Made by a program: the position numbers and the translations under genes
Assembly (NCBI RefSeq): GCF_004027225.2
Contig: NC_044288.2
Span: 21,710,744-21,774,743, forward strand
Source of the DNA: Strigops habroptila
Lineage: Eukaryota; Chordata; Aves; Psittaciformes; Psittacidae
Length of the DNA stretch: 64,000 nucleotides
Direction of reading: 5' to 3'
Notes under the pieces: model-generated
The model's database searches: none
Seen by the model: the letters and a program-made list of their open reading frames with translations, nothing else
Told to the model about the DNA's origin: nothing
In this document: positions 56,730-64,000 of the stretch, one piece after another
Layout of the letters: the number at the start of each line of letters is the position of its first letter
Position numbering within the stretch: position 1 is the first letter of the stretch

Positions 56730-56745
56730 CCCCCCCCCCCCCCCC
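56730..56745. repeat. Poly(C) run of 16
   Basis: Sixteen consecutive C on the + strand (G on the other); G-quadruplex or i-motif forming, and a likely sequencing-error hotspot. Confidence 0.95.
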
Positions 56746-59090
56746 TTCCCCGCCTTTCCTCGCTTGTGTGCAAGAAGGGCCCCTCTGCAGTGAGATATGG
56801 TGGAGGGGAGCCCCACCAGCCTGGGCAGGAGTCACCACATGCTCCACCACTCCCACACAGCACCAGGCTGGGGACCCCTCCCCATCTTCCTCATCCCTTT
56901 ATCCATGGCAGAACCCCTCTTTATCCCCCCTCGGTTCTCTCTGCCTGTTCCAGCAGCATCATCGCCAGTTCAGCCTCTCCATGCTGCTGGTGTCGCATCT
57001 CCTGGGCTGGGGCCACCCTTGTGGGTGCTCCGGGGTTGCTCATGTGGGATGGTCCCATGCTGCAGCAGCAACAGCACTCAATGGGTTCACAGGGATGGGG
57101 TGGCTTTGGTTCTGGAGCAGAGGGACCCCTGCACATGCCCAGGACTAAAAGCTGGTGACAAAACAGGGCTGAGCATGGGGGTATAGATGGGAAAAGAAGT
57201 GTGAGGATTTTTTCCTACAGAAATGAAACCCAGAACAGCAGCACGGTGTTTGATGGGAGCAGGGACCATGGTGGGAGGAGAGCTCAGAAATGGTGCTGGG
57301 GTAGGGGGGGTGCAGCCTTGAGGGAAGCCAGACAAGCCAGATAATACATTAAGAAGTGTGGCAGCTGCCTGTACTTTTGTCATCCAAAGAAGAGCCCTTA
57401 AACAATGACTGAAGTGTTTGCAAGACACAAATCACCCCAACCAGGCTCATGCGGAGAGCACAGACACATGCGGTGATGCCAAGCGCACGCAGCAGCCCCG
57501 TGGGCAGCAGCAACAGTGGGGAAAGGCACCAGGGGTCACCTCGAAGCAGGGACAAGGCAGCCTGGCCAGGCCTGCAGCACAGGACCCCCTGCCCATGGAG
57601 CAGCTAATGAAACAAGCAAGCTCCTGAAGCTCAGGGTGATGGTGAAGGGAATGTGGCAGCTGGTGAACAGCGGTAGATGGAGGGTGCGATGGCATCCAAA
57701 GACTTGCCCCATGGGCAGGAGCTGGATGCAAGGAAAGAGGTTGTCACCTCCCAGGGGGGACACTGGGGCAAGCTGTCAACCTGGAAGACCACTGTGAAGG
57801 TCCAGAACAGATCCATGTAGCAGAGACTGACAGCAATGAGAGCTGATATTGCCTTATGACAGTTCCTTGCCCCAGAACTGCTGTTCCCAGCTCCATGCTA
57901 GGACCTGGGGTTCCCCTGCAGACCTCCCCATAGGCTGATTGTTTGGGGTAACAGTCCCTTGTGATGTCCCCAGCCATCCTGAAGGACCCTTGTTCTGGGG
58001 GTTTCTTGGTGGTGGTGGGATTGCTGTGGCTACCTGCACCTTAGAGGGTTGGCTCTTTCTACAGCAGTGGCAGGGGTGCAGTGTCACCAGTGTCCTTGGG
58101 CATCTCTTTGCCATTCTGAGACATATCTGCTGCAAGGATCGCGCTCTCCAAACTGGGTGCAGGAAGAGCCCTCACACCCTGCCCTGCCTCTGTCTGAGCT
58201 GTGCCGCAGGAGGTCTCAGCTAACCAAGGACCATGGCTGCACAGTGGGGACAGAGGGGCCCCTCATCCAACCTCTTTTTCAGAGCAGCTCTGTCCCCAGT
58301 GCTAGATCCAAGCAGAACTACAGCTAGAAACTCCCCATGGGTTCTTGAAGGAGGAGCCCATGTCACTCCCAGAAGGTCTTGAGCTCAGCTGAGGAGCTCA
58401 GCACCTCCTTCAGGAAGCCCAGAGCAGCAGCAGACCACGCAAAACCCCGCTCAGCATAACCAGTCCTCATCCAAAGCAAAACCTTGCTGTTGCTCAGCAA
58501 ACCACTTGCAAGAGGACACTGCTAAGAGGCAGATAAGCCCACTGCTCATCCCTACTCCTGCTCTTGGGGTAGCCCCCAGCTCCAGGCTGGTCGCTACTTG
58601 GGTAGACCTGAAGGACATCAGAAAGGTTGGGAGCGAGGTGTGATGGAAGTCATGAAGCAAGGGCAGCTCTTACCTTGAGATGATGGCAGGGTACATGGGC
58701 AGTGCTGCTCACACCTTGAGCAGGGGCAAGAGATGCTGGGAGCCCACAGAGTGATGGTCCTCACCGTGGCCCTTCCGGCTGATCTTCTCCTTTGCTGTTC
58801 TGCCAAGTCAGACAGTAATTACTGACTTTTATCTCCTGGAGTGGGGATTGGGGCAGCCAATCTCAGGAAGCCAGAACTAGGTTATCCTCCTGCTCCCGTC
58901 ACTCGCAAGAGGCATTGCTGAGCACATCCACCCTCAGCTCCGTGGCAGTCTATATCACACCAGCCCAAGGCCACTGCATCTCTACCTGGATGCTGCTGGG
59001 CCAAGTTCCTCCTGCTCCAGCAGTGTGTGCCCTGGCTCCTTGTGAGCTTGGTTTGCAGGTCCGAGACAAGGACGTACCTTACCACTATGC
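56746..59090. other. Gene-free stretch, nothing recognised
   Basis: About 2.3 kb of GC-rich unique sequence. Open frames on both strands are short, overlap one another and lack splice or codon support. Confidence 0.45.
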
Positions 59091-59168
59091 ATCAGAATCA
59101 CAGAATCACAGAATTAGGGTTGGGAGAGACCTCTGGAGATCATCTAGTCCAACCCTCTTGCTAAGGGA
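59090..59168 (-). mobile_element. CR1 LINE 3' tail fragment
   Basis: ATCAGAATCACAGAATCACAG, TTAGGGTTGGGAGAGACCTC and GATCATCTAGTCCAACCCTC on the + strand are antisense CR1 of a different subfamily from the 23.7-kb type. Confidence 0.88.
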
Positions 59169-59619
59169 GGTTGTAAATGCTGTCCTGGCCATGCATGCAC
59201 CTTCTATAATGCCTGAGATGCTCCTTTTGTAGAGCTCGAGATGCTCTGGGAAGTCTTTAAGCCACGTGAGGCTGAAAAGAAGCATTTTGGGGGCTGAGCA
59301 CATAGAGGAATGACTTGAGGATGCTTCCCTGTGTGGATGAGCACTTCCCTGGCCCCTTGGCTCCGGAAGGCAGGGAGAAACAATTGCCAAGCTGGGGGCT
59401 CAGCTCCCGCTTCCCTTCCGCTGGATGCAAACAAGCCCTTAACATTTAAGCAAGTGCCTGTGCTTGTGGAGGCACGCGGGGGGCTGAGTGCTCACTTCAG
59501 AGCACCTCGTGACTCAGGCCCCCTGCGAGAAGGTCAGGGAGGAGGATGACAGGGAGTAGAGCACCCAAAGGCCGCTCTGCTGTGGGAGGTGAGGGCGCCC
59601 ATCGCCGCGGCACCTGGGT

Positions 59620-59825
59620 CCCACCATTAAAGCTCACCCTGAGCGTTGCATGAATGTCAGGTTTGCATCTGATTTCCCCTGCGCCAGGTAAGGAGGGGCC
59701 AGCAGGCTTGGAGAGGGATCACACGTGGCAGCTTTTAATAGCAACCCGCCCGCCTGTCACTGGCTCCTCATCGTTCCTCTTGAAACGGTTGCTAATTACC
59801 AACAAGCTGGTGTTTGCGCTCCGGG
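59620..59825. promoter_or_regulatory. Candidate regulatory island
   Basis: CCATTAAAGCTCACC, GCATGAATGTCAGGTTTGCA, CTTTTAATAGCAACCCGCCC and CGGTTGCTAATTACCAACAA are AT-richer segments with TAATTA cores and no repeat identity. Confidence 0.35.
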
Positions 59826-61149
59826 TGTGACGTTCCCCTCGGCTCCCCCTCCTCCTGCTCTGCACCCAAGCTGCTGCCAAAAACACGGGGGGCTTCAGGG
59901 AAGGTGGGACTTGCTCCAGAAGGGCTGTAAGGACCTGGGTCCTTCTGGAGATGGACCCAAGGGTGGGTGGAAAATGGCTGTCTTCTGCTTTCTCCTCCCT
60001 TCCCATCTTCAGGGAAGGACGGATCCTCTGGAAGTGTTAAACCTGAGGAGTTAGGGCGTTGGGATCACACTAGCCACCCCCTCCCAGCCTGGTGATGCTC
60101 TGCTGGACCAGGACACCAGTGCCACCCGCTCTGCCCAGGCAAGATGTGAACCCCTATGCCGGGTCAGCCTGCTCCACGCATCGCCCCTTTAGATCCTTAC
60201 CATGGATCATGCACAAACTTCCAGGGACATTCAGACTTGAGTGGTGGCACATGTCAACATGTCTTGTCTCCCAGCTGCTGCCTCGGGACGTGCCACCCTT
60301 TTCTCCCATGCTTGGGAAGGCTGGGGGGTGGCCAGCACTGTGGGCAGGGATGGGATGGGGACCTGCTGCCAGTGATGCTCTGTGAGGACAGAGAGAGCCA
60401 GTCCTCAGGGGCTCTGACCCCATGAGGCACTTCCTTCGCCCCTCACCCTGTGTTCGGGATCCCTCCTGGGGCAGCAGGAGCCATTGGGGAAGCCAGGGTT
60501 GGGGAAGGGGCTGGAGGCTTGTTTCAGAGGGTGTCCCAGGGAGGTGCAATGCTGAACAGCCTTCACCCCGCTGTTACCCAAGCACTGGGTCTGCCCCCAT
60601 GCCAGCCACCCCCTCCTCTGACCATGGCAGTGAGTGCTCAAGCATCACCTCAGTGCACGCAGAGCCTGGCGAGGGGCTGGAGAGGGGAGATACCTGCTGA
60701 GCCCAGTTCTAACCATTCCTAAAGCAGGCATGACACTTGGGATGGGTGGGAGATCACTGCAAAGGGTTCTCCTGGTCTATGCCAGCCCCAGCAGCTCCCT
60801 GCTCCCTCCATGTCCCAGCTTCACGCAGAGCCCTGTGGTTCTCCAGTGGGTTACTGCACATGGGGTCTCAGGGAGTTCATAAATGCTGCTTTTAGCCTGG
60901 TGCAATCTGCTTCCCTCCAGCACCAGGGATGCTGATGGGGTGGGAAAAGGGGGGAAGCTATTTGGGAGACCCCCAGCTTTACCCACCCACCTCCTGAACA
61001 TGGTTTCGGTGGTCGGAAAGAGACCAAGGCAGGTGCTTTGCTGTCTGAGGAGCCCATCCAGCACGGGGAGAGGCACCCAAAGGCACCCAGCTCCGGCTGC
61101 CACCCGGGTGAGCGACAGCTCCCAGCCCCCCAGCCCACCTCCCCCCTTG

Positions 61150-61360
61150 TCAATCCAACAGGGAATTATTTATCCTGACAATAGCAATTGTCTGCACGGG
61201 CCCTTCCCCCTCCCCAGCACCTACCCCGACAAAGGAAATCATCCTGATATGAAAGGGAAAATTAAATTACCCCAATAAAGACTTAGTGCAGCTTTAATGA
61301 CATCACCAGACTCAGGCGCTAATTAGCTGAGTACAAAGGAAGCTAAATGTGAAAACGTGC
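61150..61360. promoter_or_regulatory. AT-rich island, candidate conserved enhancer
   Basis: GGGAATTATTTATCCTGACA, ATAGCAATTGTCTGC, AAATTAAATTACCCCAATAA, GCTTTAATGACATCACC and GGCGCTAATTAGCTGAG contain many ATTA/TAAT sites, a palindromic CTAATTAG and a CRE-like TGACATCA. The island is close to the minisatellite at 61.7 kb. Confidence 0.4.
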
Positions 61361-61675
61361 ATTTCTGTTCCCTTTTCTCCTGTCGGAGAGCGGCGGGAGC
61401 GGGAGCAGGCGCAATGGGAGGAGATGCTCCCACCCGGCCCCGTGCCAGGCTGGCTGCTGCCCGCGGTGCCAGGGGAATGACATCCCCAAGGTTTGGGAGG
61501 TGCATGGAGCAGATGGAGCCCGTTCGGATCCAGGCAGGGATCCCCGCGGTGCCCACGCTTAGATCCTGCTCCTGGTCATCCCCGGCCACTGTGCTCTGCC
61601 CCTGTGCCGTGGGCATGCAGCTGCATGGAGCGTGCCTCGCCTTTGCATGGGGTCATGCACCCGCGCGCCTCGCAT

Positions 61676-62440
61676 GGTGCTGCACTGCATGGCTCACAGC
61701 TCCCACATGGGCCTGCACTGCACACACACTGCACTGCACACACACTGCACTGCACACACACTGCACTGCATGGCTCATAGCTCCCACATGGGCCTGCACT
61801 GCACACACACTGCACTGCACACACACTGCACTGCACACACACACTGCACTGCAGTGCTCACAGCTCCCACATGGGTGTGCACTGCACACACACACTGCAC
61901 TGCACACACACACACACTCTGCACTGCATGGCTCGCACCTTCCACATGAGTGTGCACTTCACACAGGCACTACACTGCACACACACACCTCCCACAGTGA
62001 GCATGCACTGCACGCACACACTGCACTGCATGTCTCACACCTTGCATACTGTGACACACACTGCACTGCAGAGCTCACACCTCCCACAGTGAGCATGCAC
62101 TGCAACACTCCTCACACTGCACTGCACAGCTCACACCTCGCACAGTGAGCGTGCACCGCGCACACCCTTCACACTGCAGTGCACCCTCGCAGTTCACTGC
62201 GTGCACAGCACACTGCAGGCGTGCACACACGGCACCTCACACACACGAGCTGCACTAACCCCTCACACTGCACGTGCAGCATGGCCTGTACCCGAACACG
62301 TGCACATCTCATGCTGTGCACCCCATCTCCCACACACCCTGCACCTCCGCACACCTCCACTGCACCCCTGCACTGCATTAACACACGCTGCACACACTGC
62401 CTGCACGCAGCAGGTACAGTGCACAGCCCCTTGCACAAGC
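61676..62440. repeat. TGCACTGCACACACA minisatellite with higher-order structure
   Basis: Short units (CACTGCACACACA and variants) alternate with a longer segment of the form GCACTGCATGGCTCACAGCT followed by CCCACATGGG. Long segments recur near 61687, 61767, 61850, 61921, 62027, 62067 and 62120, changing gradually to CTCACACCTCCCACAGTGAG. The right part (62200-62440) decays to irregular CAC/GCA sequence. Confidence 0.93.
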
Positions 62441-62446
62441 TCCATG

Positions 62447-62505
62447 GCATAGAATCATACAATAGTTGGGGTTAGAAGGGACCTTCTCAGGTCACCAAGG
62501 GAGCA
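62447..62505 (-). mobile_element. CR1 LINE 3' tail fragment
   Basis: CATAGAATCATACAATAGTTGGGGTTAGAAGGGACC on the + strand is an antisense CR1 tail, located at the edge of the minisatellite. Confidence 0.82.
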
Positions 62506-63160
62506 TGTCTCTGACACCCAGGCCAGCACCTCCCTTGGAGCAGTGCTGAAGCCGGCCGCCCTCCTTCCTCCCCACACGCCATCAATGCATCATTTCTGTT
62601 TGCTCTGTGCAGGCTTGGCTGCCTCCCCTGCAGGCAGCACCCACTGCTGTGTCCCCCATCGCTGCACACCCCTGCCCTGGCACCCCCCATCCTCCCGGCC
62701 ATGGACTCACCGGTGCAGCGGTGCCGGTGTTCTTCCAGTCCCATCCGAACGGCGACAGCGCTAAGCTGCCGGAGGGAGCTGCCAGCACCACGGAGCTGCT
62801 CAGCCTCGGGGTGCCGGCGCTGGTGGGACCCACATAGAGCCAGGGGAGCTCCAGCAACACTCCACAAGCACCAAGCCCTGGCCCTGGGGCTGCATGGTGG
62901 GACCAGTGCACGCCTGAGCACCCTCCTGGATAAGGGGAGAAGGGAGATAGCGGGAAAAGGTGGCGGGGGCATCTTTGCATCCCTTAATTTGCCTCCATAT
63001 CTGGGGCTGTTTTTTCCCACTGGAAGTGCTGCTACATCTAACCCCCCTCCCCCCCCGGATAATTTCTTAACCGGAAGGGCCGCGGTAATGCGGGGGGGAC
63101 TCCAGTAGAGGCACCAGTGCTGCCCGCAGTGCCGCAGGCCGCCGGCTGGGGGGGAAAGAG
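62506..63160. other. Gene-free GC-rich stretch
   Basis: GC-rich with some CpG (62690-62830, 63055-63160). No supported exon. It could be a small CpG island, but density is not high enough to call a promoter. Confidence 0.35.
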
Positions 63161-63164
63161 GAGG

Positions 63165-63228
63165 GGGGGAGCTGCTAATACTTAAAGCTTCATTTTAATT
63201 AAAGCTTAAATTATCCACAAAGCCAGGA
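63165..63228. promoter_or_regulatory. Short AT-rich palindromic island
   Basis: AAAGCTTCATTTTAATTAAAGCTTAAATTATCC contains a nested inverted repeat (AAGCTTnnnTTTTAATTAAAGCTT) and TTAATTAA, between GC-rich flanks. Confidence 0.35.
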
Positions 63229-63318
63229 TGTGGCTGCTTCCACCCTGAACCTCACCCCAGCCCTTCGGTCTGTGCTCACAGCCACCCCCCAGCGCCTGGG
63301 GCCACCTCAGGAATATTT

Positions 63319-63331
63319 GGGGGGGGGGGGG
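63319..63331. repeat. Poly(G) run of 13
   Basis: Thirteen consecutive G on the + strand; a quadruplex-prone site and probable length-error hotspot. Confidence 0.95.
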
Positions 63332-64000
63332 ATGTATTGACCTCTGCTCCTTGCAGGCTCTTCGCTATCACCTGCTCAGGCTGGGCTGGCAGCAGAGTAA
63401 CTGCCCCAGTGCCACCAGTTGCTCCCACTGGCCCCAGGGGATGCTGGCACACCCTGAGCAGGCAGCCCTGCCTGCACCCTCGCTGCTGGCTCCCTGTGGG
63501 GTGGCACTGCTCAGGGACCAGCCGACCCATCGGGGACCTGAGGGGATGCCGGTCACCTCCACCCCACTCCCCTCGCTGGGGTTCGTCCGAGAGGGATGGG
63601 TGCCAATGCCTCTGCGCCTCCTTAAAATGACATAGCTGGTCTCCATGGCAACTCTCCTCTGCCTTTCGCCTCAGACCAAGAGCATCATCTGCTCCATCAT
63701 CCCTGCAGGCCAGGGCGGGCCTCCCCGGAAAGGGGCTGATGGGGTGGTGAGGCTGCTGGACCCCCCCTGCCCCACACCTCTGCCCTGCCGCCAGTGCCAG
63801 CTCATGTGGCTCGTGCTACCTGCTCCACGGCCAACTACAGGGACCCGTCTGCCTGCAGCATCCCCGTTTCCCCTTTCCCACTGCGGCCGGTGCTGTGGGA
63901 TGAACAGCCAGAGTGCAGCCTGCCAGGGTTGTGTCTGGATGGAGCTGGCACCGCTGGTGATGCCATGTGGCCCCTGCCCACCGCAAAGGCATTCAAATTC
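63332..64000. other. Right edge, nothing recognised
   Basis: GC-rich unique sequence without a supported exon or repeat. No gene crosses the right border visibly. Confidence 0.45.

Overview
This is vertebrate nuclear DNA, almost certainly from a bird. It has compact split genes with GT-AG introns and high GC content. About fifteen fragments of the avian LINE CR1 are present, several ending in the ATTCTATG-type octamer tail, and there are many GC-rich minisatellites. The genes are all in the first 31 kb; the rest is gene-free. I could not identify the species.

Gene part (1-31 kb). Three protein genes are supported. (1) On the + strand, 657-1681 is the main coding exon of a protease-activated-receptor (PAR/F2RL) type GPCR; its signal-peptide exon was not found. 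(2) On the - strand, 2627-19815 encodes ARAP3, a PI3K-regulated Arf-GAP/Rho-GAP. I resolved 33 coding exons whose phases all agree, giving one open frame of 1776 codons plus stop with the order SAM, PH, PH, ArfGAP, PH, PH, RhoGAP, RA, PH. A likely non-coding first exon lies in a CpG-rich block near 21.6 kb. (3) On the - strand, 26625-31091 encodes a 266-residue STARD10-like START-domain lipid-transfer protein in six coding exons. The GPCR and ARAP3 converge, and their poly(A) signals sit only 2 bases apart on opposite strands (1989-2002). ARAP3 and the STARD10-like gene are in tandem.

The context mirrors the ARAP1-STARD10 pair of human 11q13. The STARD10-like gene therefore looks like a whole-genome-duplication paralogue kept beside ARAP3 in this lineage. 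ARAP3 couples PI(3,4,5)P3 to Arf6 and RhoA inactivation, PARs act upstream of Rho and PI3K signalling, and STARD10 proteins move phospholipids. That functional link is inference only.

Gene-free part (about 31.7-64 kb). I found no convincing exon here. The region holds CR1 fragments in both orientations, degenerate CA/TG tracts and several distinctive minisatellites (46.7, 48.3-50.1, 51.4 and 61.7-62.4 kb). Against the GC-rich background there is a string of short AT-rich, homeodomain-, forkhead- and TCF-motif-rich islands (about 35.5, 42.6-42.9, 50.3, 52.0, 52.9, 55.1, 56.2-56.7, 59.6, 61.2 and 63.2 kb). These look like candidate conserved regulatory elements of a gene beyond the right edge or of the genes to the left. 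They are candidates only, because no alignment could be run.
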